Shown here: piece after piece, positions 24,618 to 32,896 of the stretch | How positions within the stretch are numbered: position 1 is the first letter of the stretch | Layout of the letters: the number at the start of each line of letters is the position of its first letter | DNA from: CAJCJE01 sp036494465 | GTDB taxonomy: Bacteria; Actinomycetota; Actinomycetes; Mycobacteriales; Pseudonocardiaceae | Assembly: GCA_036494465.1 (NCBI GenBank) | Contig: DASXOJ010000051.1 | Location: forward strand, 1-64,000 | DNA: 64,000 bases | Direction: 5' to 3' | Notes under the pieces: generated by a model | Seen by the model: only the letters and a program-made list of their open reading frames with translations | What the model was told of the DNA's origin: nothing | Database searches by the model: none | Position numbers and translations under genes: made by a program

Positions 24618-24654
24618 GAGATGGGATAGTACGATATCGGAGTAACCGATATCG
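24601..24654. promoter_or_regulatory. GATATC palindrome array over the MarR promoter and start
   Basis: CGATATCGG (24632-24640) and CCGATATCG (24646-24654) form a perfect 9-bp inverted repeat with a 5-nt spacer, upstream of and next to the -10-like box. A further double GATATC lies at 24603-24615 over the start codon. This is a typical MarR autoregulatory layout. Confidence 0.65.
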
Positions 24655-24660
24655 ACTGGT

Positions 24661-25269
24661 TTACCGCGTCGGGTGGATGAGGACGGTGTCCGGCTCGATG
24701 CTCGGTACGTCGATCGGCTGCCAGCCGAGCCGGGCATAGAAGCGCTGCGCGTTCACGTTCGCCTGCCGGACCACCAGGTAGCACGACTCGGCGCCCGCCT
24801 CGGCGACCGAAGCCAGGAACGTTTCGATCAGTTCGCGCCCGTGGCCGGAGCCGCGCTGGCCTGCGAGCAGGTTCACGTGCAGGTGCGCCGGATGGCCTGC
24901 GAGTTCGGGGAGCACCCAGCGCTCCGGGTGGAACATGGTGTCGACGCGCCGGTCCTCCTCGGTGACCGGCGGACCGGACAGCGGCCGGTACTTGGCCAGC
25001 AGGCGAGGCAGCCAGCGCTGCTGGTAACCCGCGACGAAACCGGCGGTGTCGGCGGTGCCGATCACGTAGCCGACCGCGCGTTCGCCGTCGTCCAGCACGT
25101 ACGCGTGCCGCGGCTCCAGGAACAGGTACGGTCCCGCCGCGGTGTCCGGCACCAGATCGTCCGTGCTGTACCGGCCGCGCACCCCCTGGCCCGCGCCCGC
25201 GGTCGCCACGCAGATGTCGTAGACGGCGGCCCAGTCACCGTCGGCGAAAGGGCGGATCTTGGCAGTCAT
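24661..25269 (-). CDS. GNAT family N-acetyltransferase
   Basis: A 202-aa protein with GNAT landmarks: the N-terminus IRPFADGDWAAVYDICVATA, the acetyl-CoA-binding segment HLHVNLLAGQRGSGHGRELIETFLASV (Q/RxxGxG/A type) and the final β-strand region CYLVVRQANVNAQRFYARLGWQPI. A long insertion (about 75-125) precedes the binding motif, as in a group of actinobacterial acetyltransferases. It transfers acetyl from acetyl-CoA to an unknown amine. It is upstream of the MarR gene with a 43-nt gap holding the operator array. Confidence 0.88.
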   Translation of the reverse strand: MTAKIRPFADGDWAAVYDICVATAGAGQGVRGRYSTDDLVPDTAAGPYLFLEPRHAYVLDDGERAVGYVIGTADTAGFVAGYQQRWLPRLLAKYRPLSGPPVTEEDRRVDTMFHPERWVLPELAGHPAHLHVNLLAGQRGSGHGRELIETFLASVAEAGAESCYLVVRQANVNAQRFYARLGWQPIDVPSIEPDTVLIHPTR

Positions 25270-25278
25270 GCCACGACC

Positions 25279-25749
25279 CTAAAGTTCGTCGAAGACGAGT
25301 TCGGTGCGGGTGGACAGCACGTCCGGCATGCTCTGCAGTTTGAACAGCACCAGTTCGCGCAGGCTGTCGGTGTCCTTGGTCCGGACGAACAGGATCAGGT
25401 CGTTCTCGCCGGCGACCAGGCTGCCGTGCTCGATCTCCGGCACCTCGTTCATCATCTCCCGCACCGCCTGCCAGGAGTGCTGGCTCACCTTCACGTACAC
25501 GTACGCGGACAGCGTCTGACCGAGCTTGCGCGGATCGGTGAGCGCGGTGTAGCCGGTGATGATCCCGTCCTGCTGCAACCGCTCCACCCGGGAATAGCAG
25601 CCCGCGCGCGAGATGTGCAGCCGTTCGGCCAGCGCGCGCATGGAGATCCGGCCGTCGGCCTTGAGCTCGGCGATCAGTCGCAGGTCAATCGGGTCGAGCC
25701 CGGCCATTTGTCCATCGATCGGGGTGGATCGCCGGTTGTTGGAGGCCAT
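25279..25749 (-). CDS. bkdR: Lrp/AsnC-family regulator, likely BkdR
   Basis: A 156-aa regulator. An N-terminal HTH (LDPIDLRLIAELKADGRISMRALAERLHISRAGCYSRVERL) is followed by the RAM ligand domain (AYVYVKVSQHSWQAVREMMNEVPEIEHGSLVAGENDLILFV). It is divergent from bkdABC, the classic position of BkdR, an Lrp-type protein that senses branched-chain amino acids and controls the 2-oxoacid dehydrogenase. ATG 25749 is chosen for a usual Lrp N-terminus; ATG 25707 is an alternative. The assignment as BkdR rests on position and family. Confidence 0.85.
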   Translation of the reverse strand: MASNNRRSTPIDGQMAGLDPIDLRLIAELKADGRISMRALAERLHISRAGCYSRVERLQQDGIITGYTALTDPRKLGQTLSAYVYVKVSQHSWQAVREMMNEVPEIEHGSLVAGENDLILFVRTKDTDSLRELVLFKLQSMPDVLSTRTELVFDEL

Positions 25750-25866
25750 ACGTCCACACGGTACCGCCAATACGGACCATCGATCTCTGATCGCCTCACG
25801 GACCTGGAACTTTGGACCGAGAGGGCAGAGTATTCGAGCTAACTGTCTCAACGAACGGAGGCTGTT

Positions 25867-26979
25867 GTGCACGCACCGAGCCCCATCGCCTCCTCGGCGT
25901 TGCTGCCGACCGACACCCCGCTCGGCCTGATCGACCCGGCCGGTTCACCCGTCGCCGACCCGAGCCTGACCATGCCCGCCGACGACGTGCTCCTGCGGCT
26001 CTACCGGAGCATGGTGCTCGGCCGCCGCTTCGACCAGCAGGCCACCGCGCTCACCAAACAGGGCAGGCTCGCTGTCTACCCCTCCGCGCACGGCCAGGAA
26101 GCCGGCGAGATCGGCGCGGTCGCCGCGCTGCGCGAGCAGGACTGGCTGTTCCCGACCTACCGCGACTCGGTCGCCATCGTCTCCCGGGGCGTCGACCCGG
26201 TCGAGGTGCTCTCGCTGCTGCGCGGCGACTGGCACTGCGGCTACGACCCGAACCAGTACCGCGTCGCGCCCCAGTGCACGCCGCTGGCGACCAACACGCT
26301 GCACGCCGTCGGCCTCGCGCACGCCGCGACCGTGAAGGGCGAGGACACCGTCTCGCTCGTGCTGCTCGGCGACGGCGCGACCAGCGAGGGCGACACGCAC
26401 GAGGCGCTGAACTTCGCGGCCGTGTTCAACACGCCGACCGTGTTCTTCGTGCAGAACAACGGCTACGCGATCAGCGTGCCACTGTCCAAGCAGACCCACG
26501 CGCCCTCGCTCGCGCACAAGGGCGTCGGCTACGGCATGCGCTCCGTGCTCGTCGACGGCAACGACGCGGCAGCGGTGTTCGCGGTGGTCAACGACGCGAT
26601 CGCGGCGGCGGCGCGGGGCGAGGGCCCGACGCTGATCGAGGCCATCACCTACCGGATCGAGTCGCACACCAACGCCGACGACGCCACCCGCTACCGCGAC
26701 CGCGCCGAGGTCGACGAATGGCTGGCCAAGGACCCGATCGACCGCCTACGCAGCTACCTCACCGAACGCGGCCTGCTGAACACGGCCGCCGACGCCGAGA
26801 TCACCGCGACCGCGGAAGCCGAGGCCGCCCAGCTGCGCGCCCGGATGAACGTGGACACCGAACACGACCCGCGCGCCCTGTTCCGCAACGTCTACGCGAC
26901 CCAAACCCCCGCGCTGCGCCGCCAGGAACAGGAACTGCTCGACGAGATCGCCGCCAATGACGAGGAGGACGCGCGATGA
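25867..26979 (+). CDS. bkdA: Branched-chain 2-oxoacid dehydrogenase E1 subunit alpha
   Basis: A 370-aa thiamine-diphosphate enzyme subunit. The TPP/Mg motif is intact (GDGATSEGDTHEALNFAAVFNTP, then QNNGYAIS), and the family phosphorylation-loop region IESHTNADDATRYRDRAEV is present. With the beta subunit it decarboxylates branched-chain 2-oxoacids and passes the acyl group to E2 lipoyl groups, supplying branched acyl-CoA starters for fatty acids and polyketides. GTG 25867 has GGAGG 6 nt upstream. It overlaps bkdB by 4 nt and is divergent from the Lrp-type regulator. A general pyruvate dehydrogenase role is less likely given the regulator. Confidence 0.92.
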   Translation: MHAPSPIASSALLPTDTPLGLIDPAGSPVADPSLTMPADDVLLRLYRSMVLGRRFDQQATALTKQGRLAVYPSAHGQEAGEIGAVAALREQDWLFPTYRDSVAIVSRGVDPVEVLSLLRGDWHCGYDPNQYRVAPQCTPLATNTLHAVGLAHAATVKGEDTVSLVLLGDGATSEGDTHEALNFAAVFNTPTVFFVQNNGYAISVPLSKQTHAPSLAHKGVGYGMRSVLVDGNDAAAVFAVVNDAIAAAARGEGPTLIEAITYRIESHTNADDATRYRDRAEVDEWLAKDPIDRLRSYLTERGLLNTAADAEITATAEAEAAQLRARMNVDTEHDPRALFRNVYATQTPALRRQEQELLDEIAANDEEDAR

Positions 26980-28004
26980 CCAGCGTTGCCGAACGGGTAC
27001 CTGACCTCGTCACCGCGCCCGCCCCGGTCACCATGGCGGGCGCGCTCAACCAGGCGCTCGCCGACGCGCTCGCGGCCGATGACCGCGTGCTCGTCTTCGG
27101 CGAGGACGTCGGCGCCCTCGGCGGCGTTTTCCGCGTCACCGACGGTTTGGCCGCGCGCTTCGGTGACGGCCGAGTCTTCGACACACCGCTGGCCGAATCC
27201 GCGATCGTCGGCACCGCGATCGGTATGGCCATGAACGGCCTGCGGCCGGTGGTCGAGATGCAGTTCGACGCGTTCGCCTATCCCGCGTTCGAGCAGATCA
27301 CCAGCCACCTCGCCAAGCTGCGCAACCGCACCCAGGGCAACGTCGAGCTGCCGATCGTCATCCGGATTCCGTACGGCGGCGGCATCGGCGGCGTCGAACA
27401 CCACTGCGACTCCTCCGAGATGTACTACACCCACACACCCGGCCTGCGCGTCGTCACGCCCGCGACCCCCGCCGACGCGTACACGCTGCTGCGCCAGGCG
27501 ATCGACTGCCCGGACCCGGTGATCTTCCTCGAACCCAAGCGCCGCTACTGGGCCAAGGAAACCGCCGCGCTCGACGTCACCGGTGCGGGCATCGACCGCG
27601 CGCTCGTCCGCCGCACCGGCACCGACGTCACCCTGATCAGCTACGGGGGAGCGCTCGGCACCACCCTCGAAGCGGCCGAGGCCGCCGCCGAAGACGGCAT
27701 CAGCGCCGAAGTGATCGACCTGCGCAGCCTGTCCCCGTTCGACGAGGACACCGTCGCCGCGGCGGTCGCCCGCACCGGCCGCGCGGTGGTCGTGCACGAG
27801 GCGAGCCGGTTCTGCGGCTACGGTGCCGAAGTCGCCGCGACCCTGTCCGAACGCTGCTTCCACTACCTGGAGGCGCCGGTCCTGCGCGTCGCAGGCTTCG
27901 ACATCCCGTACCCGCCGCCAAACCTGGAATCCCACCACCTGCCCAGCGTCGACCGCATCCTGGACGCGATCGACCGGTTGCAGTGGCCGGAGGTGACCCG
28001 GTAG
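26976..28004 (+). CDS. bkdB: Branched-chain 2-oxoacid dehydrogenase E1 subunit beta
   Basis: A 342-aa transketolase-like subunit. Family stretches VLVFGEDVGALGGVFRVTDGL, RVFDTPLAESAIVGTAIGMAMNGLRPVVEMQF, IPYGGGIGGVEHHCDSSEMYY and EVIDLRSLSPFDEDTV are all present, and length is standard. It forms the alpha2-beta2 E1 with BkdA. The start overlaps bkdA (ATGA), and its stop directly precedes the bkdC ATG. Confidence 0.93.
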   Translation: MTSVAERVPDLVTAPAPVTMAGALNQALADALAADDRVLVFGEDVGALGGVFRVTDGLAARFGDGRVFDTPLAESAIVGTAIGMAMNGLRPVVEMQFDAFAYPAFEQITSHLAKLRNRTQGNVELPIVIRIPYGGGIGGVEHHCDSSEMYYTHTPGLRVVTPATPADAYTLLRQAIDCPDPVIFLEPKRRYWAKETAALDVTGAGIDRALVRRTGTDVTLISYGGALGTTLEAAEAAAEDGISAEVIDLRSLSPFDEDTVAAAVARTGRAVVVHEASRFCGYGAEVAATLSERCFHYLEAPVLRVAGFDIPYPPPNLESHHLPSVDRILDAIDRLQWPEVTR

Positions 28005-29294
28005 ATGTCCGTCTTCAACCTGCCCGACCTCGGCGAGGGACTCACCGAGGCGGAGATCGTGTCCTGGCGGGTCAAACCAGGCGATGCGGTGCACGTCGAC
28101 CAGGTCATCGCCGAAGTGGAGACCGCGAAGGCCATCGTCGAGGTGCCCGTCCCGTTCGCGGGCACCGTCACGGAGTTGCACGGCGATCAGGGCGCGACCC
28201 TCGCCGTCGGCACCCCACTGATCACCGTCGACGAGTCGACGACCGAAGGTTTCACCGAACCCGGCGTGGTCACCGCCGACGAGGGCAGCGGCAACGTCCT
28301 CATCGGCTACGGCACCACGTCCACCGGCACCCGCCGCCGCAGGCGCGGCCGTGCGCGCGCTGGTGCCTCGGTCGCCGAGACCAGGCTCAGCGAAGTCCAC
28401 AGTGGACGCATTGCGGTAGTGTCACCACTGGTGCGCAGAATGGCCAAGGACGCGGGCATCGAACTGCGCGAGGTCATCGGCTCCGGCCCCGACGGCCTGA
28501 TCCTGCGGGCCGACGTAGAACGCGCCATCGCCGCCCACACCGCCCCCGAACCTGCCGTCGCGCCCGCTCAGCCTGCCCCCCGCACCGAGCCCACCGCGCC
28601 CACCGAGGACATCCGCCGCATCCCGCTGCGCGGACTGCGCAAAACCGTCGCCGACAAACTCACCCGCTCCCGCCGCGAGATCCCCGAAGCCACCGTCTGG
28701 GTGGACGTGGACGCGACCGCGCTGCTCGACATCCGGTCCACCCTCAACGCCATCAGCACCGAACCCAAGATCGGCCTGCTCGCGCTGCTCGCCAAGTTCG
28801 CCGTGGTCGGCCTGCGCCGCTACCCGGAACTCAACGCGCGCATCGTCGACGACGAAATCCTGCTCGGCGACGCCGTGCACCTCGGCTTCGCCGCGCAGAC
28901 CGATCGCGGCCTGGTCGTCCCCGTTGTGCCGAACGCGCACACCCTGTCCGTCGAACAGCTCTCGCTCGCCCTCGGCGACCGCACCGCCCGCGCCCGCGAC
29001 GGCCAGCTCGCGCCAACCGAACTCACCGGTGGCACGTTCACCGTCAACAACTACGGCGTGTTCGGAGTGGACGGTTCGGCGGCGATCATCAACCACCCCG
29101 AGGTCGCCATCCTCGGCATCGGCCGGATCATCAAGCGACCCTGGGTCGTCGACGACGAGGTCGTCCCGCGCAGCGTCACCGAGCTGACCCTCGCCTTCGA
29201 CCACCGCGTCTGCGACGGTGGCACCGCGGGCGGCTTCCTGCGCTTCGTCGCCGACTGCGTGGAAAACCCGATCGCGATGCTCCGCCAGCTGTAA
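28005..29294 (+). CDS. bkdC: Branched-chain 2-oxoacid dehydrogenase E2 (dihydrolipoamide acyltransferase)
   Basis: A 429-aa E2. An N-terminal lipoyl domain carries the lipoylated Lys42 (VETAKAIVEV). An Arg-rich linker follows, then a peripheral subunit-binding domain (SPLVRRMAKDAGIELREVIGSG) at about 143-175, and a catalytic domain ending in FDHRVCDGG, with His400 and Asp404 as the acyl-transfer residues. It moves the branched acyl group from E1 to CoA and forms the complex core. The E3 lipoamide dehydrogenase is not in this window. The palindrome GTCCACAGTGGAC sits inside this gene (28395-28407). The stop is followed directly by a strong hairpin shared with the next gene start. Confidence 0.93.
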   Translation: MSVFNLPDLGEGLTEAEIVSWRVKPGDAVHVDQVIAEVETAKAIVEVPVPFAGTVTELHGDQGATLAVGTPLITVDESTTEGFTEPGVVTADEGSGNVLIGYGTTSTGTRRRRRGRARAGASVAETRLSEVHSGRIAVVSPLVRRMAKDAGIELREVIGSGPDGLILRADVERAIAAHTAPEPAVAPAQPAPRTEPTAPTEDIRRIPLRGLRKTVADKLTRSRREIPEATVWVDVDATALLDIRSTLNAISTEPKIGLLALLAKFAVVGLRRYPELNARIVDDEILLGDAVHLGFAAQTDRGLVVPVVPNAHTLSVEQLSLALGDRTARARDGQLAPTELTGGTFTVNNYGVFGVDGSAAIINHPEVAILGIGRIIKRPWVVDDEVVPRSVTELTLAFDHRVCDGGTAGGFLRFVADCVENPIAMLRQL

Positions 29295-29313
29295 ATCAGG
29301 GGACTATTCGCCG

Positions 29314-29348
29314 GCGCGAATGCCATGATCCGGTCATGGCATTCGCGC
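29314..29348 (+). promoter_or_regulatory. Perfect 15-bp hairpin enclosing the RNA ligase start codon
   Basis: GCGCGAATGCCATGA (29314-29328) pairs perfectly with TCATGGCATTCGCGC (29334-29348), leaving a 5-nt loop TCCGG, with one more possible G-U pair outside. The ATG of the RNA ligase (29336-29338) lies in the 3' arm, so translation initiation would be buried. It also lies 20 nt after the bkdC stop and could act as a terminator or as a DNA palindrome bound by a protein. Confidence 0.75.
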
Positions 29349-30109
29349 TCCGCGACGCAGACCTGACCGCGCTCAACTCGCTGACCAAGTACCCGTCCAT
29401 CCCGACCTACCACACCCTCGACCCCGCCAACGGCGGTCTGCTCGACGAGACCGTTGCGTTCACCGGCGCGGTCATCGGCACGGAGAAGGTCGACGGCACC
29501 AACTCGCGGATCATCTCGCTACCGGACGGGAACTACCTGCTCGGCAGCCGCGAAGAGCTGCTCTACGCCAAAGGTGACCTGATCGGCAACCCCGCGCAGG
29601 GCATCGTCCCCGCGCTGCGCGAGTTCGCGGATGCCCTCGCCCCGGTCACCGACGACGTGATCCGGGTGCACTACGTCGAGCTCTACGGCGGCAAGGTCAC
29701 CGCGGCCAGCAAGCAGTACACCGGCTCCCGAGCGGTCGGCTTCCGCCTGTTCGACGTCGTCATGATCAGCGACTACGCGGAACTGCTCGCGTTGGCGCCG
29801 CAGCGGATCTCCGCCTGGCGTGAGTCCGGCGGTCAACCGTATCTGTCCGAAGAGGACCTGAGCACGGCGGCGAAGCAGCACGGCCTCACCCTGACCCCGC
29901 GCCTGTTCACCATCGACGCGACCGAACTGCCGGTCGACCTGGCCACGACCCGCGAGTTCCTCGCCCAGCACCTGCCCAGCACCCGCAGCGCACTCGACGA
30001 CGGCGCGGCCGGTGCACCCGAGGGCATCGTGCTGCGCACCACCGACCGCTCGGTGATCGCCAAGGCCCGGTTCCAGGACTACGACCGGACACTGCGCCGC
30101 AAGCGGTAG
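29336..30109 (+). CDS. Rnl2-type RNA ligase family protein
   Basis: A 257-aa protein of the ATP-dependent nucleic acid ligase superfamily (RNA_ligase, T4 Rnl2-like). Motif I is KVDGTN with Lys51 as the predicted AMP-accepting residue. A motif III-like FRLFDV, motif IV APEGIVLR and a motif V-like IAKARF follow in order. LTKYPSIPTYH near residue 16 is the usual family N-terminus, supporting the ATG at 29336. No C-terminal domain is present, as in minimal Rnl2-like proteins. It would seal nicked or broken RNA ends. The start codon lies in a 15-bp hairpin, and a MaoC gene follows 11 nt downstream. Confidence 0.87.
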   Translation: MAFALRDADLTALNSLTKYPSIPTYHTLDPANGGLLDETVAFTGAVIGTEKVDGTNSRIISLPDGNYLLGSREELLYAKGDLIGNPAQGIVPALREFADALAPVTDDVIRVHYVELYGGKVTAASKQYTGSRAVGFRLFDVVMISDYAELLALAPQRISAWRESGGQPYLSEEDLSTAAKQHGLTLTPRLFTIDATELPVDLATTREFLAQHLPSTRSALDDGAAGAPEGIVLRTTDRSVIAKARFQDYDRTLRRKR

Positions 30110-30120
30110 ATCATGGGCAC

Positions 30121-30627
30121 ATGACGAGGATCGTGCCTGGCTGGGACGGACGGTATTTCGAGGACTTCACGGTGGGCGACATCTACCGGCACCCGTTGGG
30201 CCGCACGGTGTTGCCCACCGACAACTCCTGGTTCACACTGCTCACCCAGAACGCCGCACCACTGCACTTCGACGCGCACTACGCCGCCCAGACCAGCTGG
30301 CGACGCCCGCTGGTCGACTCGACGTTCACCCTCGCGCTGGTCACCGGTCAATCGGTCACCGATGTCAGCCAGCACGTGTTCGCCAACCTCGGCTGGGACG
30401 AGGTGCGCATGCCCGCCCCGGTCTTCGAAGGCGACACCATCTACTCCAGTTCCGAGGTGCTGGCCGCCCGCGCCAGCAACTCCCACCCGGACGCGGGCAT
30501 CGTCACCGTGCGCACCACCGGTTACAACCAGGACGGCACGGTGATCATCACGTTCCTGCGCACCGTCATGGTCTACCGCCGGGGACACGGTCCGATCACC
30601 CGGCCGGTCGTCGAGGAACACGGCTGA
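30121..30627 (+). CDS. MaoC-family hotdog dehydratase
   Basis: A 168-aa MaoC-like protein. It shows the hydratase signature around NAAPLHFDAHYAAQTSWRRPLVDSTFTLALV (Asp and His of the active-site helix) and the typical start YFEDFTVGDIYRHPLGRTV. The family hydrates or dehydrates enoyl-CoA thioesters, and some members act on mesaconyl-CoA-like acids. Co-orientation with bkd and the RNA ligase suggests a role in branched-chain acyl-CoA breakdown, but the substrate is not readable from sequence. The start follows the ligase stop by 11 nt. Confidence 0.88.
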   Translation: MTRIVPGWDGRYFEDFTVGDIYRHPLGRTVLPTDNSWFTLLTQNAAPLHFDAHYAAQTSWRRPLVDSTFTLALVTGQSVTDVSQHVFANLGWDEVRMPAPVFEGDTIYSSSEVLAARASNSHPDAGIVTVRTTGYNQDGTVIITFLRTVMVYRRGHGPITRPVVEEHG

Positions 30628-30911
30628 TCACCTCTAGGTTCGGTCAGGCCGGCATCGGCCACGTGCGCCCGAGCCTGGTCCAGGATCGCCGGATCCCGGT
30701 CGAGGCCGATCACCGCGCCGGTCGGCCCGACCAGATCGGCGAGCAGCATGCTCACGTCGCCCGCGCCACAGCCGACATCCAGCACCCGCATGCCGGGGCC
30801 GATGCTGGCCAACCGGAACAGTTGCGCGCTGTGCGGGGCGATGACCCGCGCCTGGAGTTGGAGCCGCTGCGTCTCGGCCGCGCTCTGGCCGAGCAGGTAA
30901 CCGTCGGTCAT
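30573..30911 (-). pseudogene. C-terminally truncated SAM-dependent methyltransferase
   Basis: The frame starts MTDGYLLGQSAAETQRLQLQ and includes the SAM motif VLDVGCGAGDVSMLL, closely matching the intact paralogue next to it. Similarity stops after about 90 residues (near 30642) at AHVADAGLTEPR; the remaining 20 residues are unrelated and run antisense into the MaoC gene. The substrate domain is missing, so this is a broken tandem duplicate rather than an active enzyme. It begins about 80 nt downstream of the intact copy and on the same strand. Confidence 0.8.
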
Positions 30912-30991
30912 CCGCCCATCGTCGCGGCAACCAGTCAGCTTCGCCCAGCCGGCACGACCTCGCCCTGAGTTCCTGCGGACCCCGGCCCCAA

Positions 30992-31801
30992 TCAGCGCAC
31001 CCGTGCCCAGGCCGCGACCAACTCGGGCGGCCAGCCCAGCGCCGACGCTTCCTTGAGCTCGCGCGCCAGTTGCCCGGCCAGACCGTCGATGTCCACATCG
31101 GTCTCCGCGACGACACCGTGCGCGAGCGCCGTCGGCAACACACTGCGCGCGGTGGCCGCGAACAACTCGGGCACGACCGAATCCGCGCCACCGCCTGCCC
31201 CGGTCGAGGCCGCGCCCAGCACGGACAGCCCGGCGTCGGACAGGATCGACGCGATCTGCTCGCCGATATCCGGGTTGGCGCCGCCCGCCCGCATCGCCTC
31301 GACGACCCACCGCACGGTCCTGGTGACCAGCGGAGTCGCGGGCACCGCTCGGGTGCGGCTGAGGACGTAGTCCTGGAAGGACACCACGCCGCCGGACCGA
31401 ACCAGCCTGCTCAGCGTCCGGACGGTCGCGGCCGGCTCCCGCAGGTGCATCAGGATCAGCCTGCCCACCAACGCATCCACCGGTTCGTCCAGCTGGAGCT
31501 CGGTCAGGTCAGCGTGCACGAACGACACCGTGGTCAGCCCGGCTTCGGCCGCGCGGGTTCTGGCCAGGTCGAGGACGACCGGGTCGACGTCGACCCCGAT
31601 CACCGAACCGGCCGGTCCGACCAGTTCGGCCAGCAACATGCTCACGTCGCCTGCGCCGCAGCCGATGTCGAGCACGCGCATGCCGGGGGAGACCCCGGCC
31701 AATCGGAACAGGTGTGCGGTGTGCGGGGCGAGCAGGTTCGCCTGCACCTGGAGCCGCTGTGTCTCGGCGGAGTTGCGACCCATCACATAACTGTCGGTCA
31801 T
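30992..31801 (-). CDS. Class I SAM-dependent methyltransferase
   Basis: A 269-aa methyltransferase. It contains the Rossmann SAM-binding glycine motif VLDIGCGAGDVSMLLAELVG, the acidic end of strand 2 (VIGVDVDPVVLDLA), and the post-II strand region VSFVHADLTEL and LILMHLREPAATVRTLSRLVRSGG. The N-terminus TDSYVMGRNSAETQRLQVQ is typical of a small-molecule/menaquinone-like methyltransferase group. The C-terminal half is helical and lacks a readable substrate signature. A truncated paralogue lies immediately downstream. Substrate unknown. Confidence 0.87.
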   Translation of the reverse strand: MTDSYVMGRNSAETQRLQVQANLLAPHTAHLFRLAGVSPGMRVLDIGCGAGDVSMLLAELVGPAGSVIGVDVDPVVLDLARTRAAEAGLTTVSFVHADLTELQLDEPVDALVGRLILMHLREPAATVRTLSRLVRSGGVVSFQDYVLSRTRAVPATPLVTRTVRWVVEAMRAGGANPDIGEQIASILSDAGLSVLGAASTGAGGGADSVVPELFAATARSVLPTALAHGVVAETDVDIDGLAGQLARELKEASALGWPPELVAAWARVR

Positions 31802-31829
31802 GTCCCCATCCTGGCAGGCGATCGCGCGA

Positions 31830-32816
31830 TCAGTCGCGGGTGATCAGCACGACCTTCCCCTGGGTGTCGCCGGATTCCAGCAGCAGGTGCGCCTTTGCCG
31901 CGTCCGCCAACGGGAACGCAGCGCCGATCGGCACGGTGAACCGTCCATCGTGGACAGCATCCAGCAACTCGCGCAGCTCGGGCTTGGGATCCCAGCCGGA
32001 GCGCATCAGGTTGGTCAACTGGAAGCCGTTGATCCGCACGTTCTTCGGGTAGAAGTCGCGGGTGTCCACGGTGCTCGGCGCGAGCGCCACGTTGGCCAGC
32101 GCGACCACCCGGCCGCCCGCGCCGACCGCCTTCAGGCTCTGCGCGAACGCGTCGCCGCCGACCGCGTCCAGTGCCACGTCGACGCCACGCCCGCCGGTGA
32201 TCCGATCGACCTCGGCGACGATGTCGGCTTCCCGCCGGTTCAGCGTGTGGTCCGCGCCGAGTTCGCTGATCCAGCGTTGCTTGTCCGCTGAGCCGACCAC
32301 GCCGATCGCGGTGGCGCCCACGTCCTTGGCGATCTGCACCGCCGCGCTGCCCACGCCACTCGCCGCCGCGTGGATCAGCACGGTCTCGCCCGCGCGCAGT
32401 TCGGCGAGAACGCGCAGGCAATGCCACGCCGACAGCCACGCGACCGGCAGGCTCGCCGCGGCGGACGTCGGCACGTTGGCCGGAATGAGTACAGCTTGGT
32501 TCGGGTCGACAACCGCGAGTTCACGGTAGAACCCGGGCGCGCCAATGCCGCCGAAGGCCAGCACCCGATCGCCGACGGAGAAGCCGGTCACGTCGGCACC
32601 GACCGCGACCACGGTGCCCGCACCTTCGCTGCCGACGACCGCTGGCAGCGGCGGCCCGCTGTGGTAGCGGCCAGACCGGAACAGCAGGTCCGCCCGGTTC
32701 ACCCCGGCGGCTTCGACCGATACGAGCAACTGTCCCGGTCCGGGCGTGGGATCGGGCTCCTCGGCAAGGAGGAGGTTCTGGGCCGGGCCGAACTCGGCCA
32801 CCTGGACAACGCGCAT
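31830..32816 (-). CDS. Zinc-independent quinone oxidoreductase (MDR family)
   Basis: A 328-aa medium-chain dehydrogenase/reductase. It has a GroES-like N-terminal domain (PGPGQLLVSVEAAGVNRADLLFRSGRY), the QOR signature IHAAASGVGSAAVQIAKDVGATAIGVVGS for NADPH binding, and no zinc-binding cysteines. It probably reduces quinones or enones. ATG 32816 has AGGAGA 6 nt upstream. The gene is divergent from a CGNR regulator, with a 14-bp inverted repeat between them, so it is likely controlled by that regulator. Confidence 0.9.
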   Translation of the reverse strand: MRVVQVAEFGPAQNLLLAEEPDPTPGPGQLLVSVEAAGVNRADLLFRSGRYHSGPPLPAVVGSEGAGTVVAVGADVTGFSVGDRVLAFGGIGAPGFYRELAVVDPNQAVLIPANVPTSAAASLPVAWLSAWHCLRVLAELRAGETVLIHAAASGVGSAAVQIAKDVGATAIGVVGSADKQRWISELGADHTLNRREADIVAEVDRITGGRGVDVALDAVGGDAFAQSLKAVGAGGRVVALANVALAPSTVDTRDFYPKNVRINGFQLTNLMRSGWDPKPELRELLDAVHDGRFTVPIGAAFPLADAAKAHLLLESGDTQGKVVLITRD

Positions 32817-32827
32817 CACGGGTCTCC

Positions 32828-32878
32828 TGACACTGGTTGAAGTGGTGTCAGAATGCTCTACCGGTTCAACCGGTGTCA
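32828..32878. promoter_or_regulatory. 14-bp inverted repeat between QOR and CGNR regulator
   Basis: TGACACTGGTTGAA (32828-32841) and TTCAACCGGTGTCA (32865-32878) match at 13 of 14 positions across a 23-nt spacer. A third half-site GTGTCA lies at 32845-32850. The right arm ends 5 nt before a -10-like TAAACT. This is a probable operator for the CGNR protein on both promoters. Confidence 0.65.
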
Positions 32879-32896
32879 ACGGCTAAACTCGTCGGC

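Noticed and set aside
29314..29348. Treating the hairpin only as a terminator of bkdC
   Set aside because: Its 3' arm contains the start codon of the next gene and there is no U-tract, so a regulatory role is at least as likely; it is listed as regulatory.
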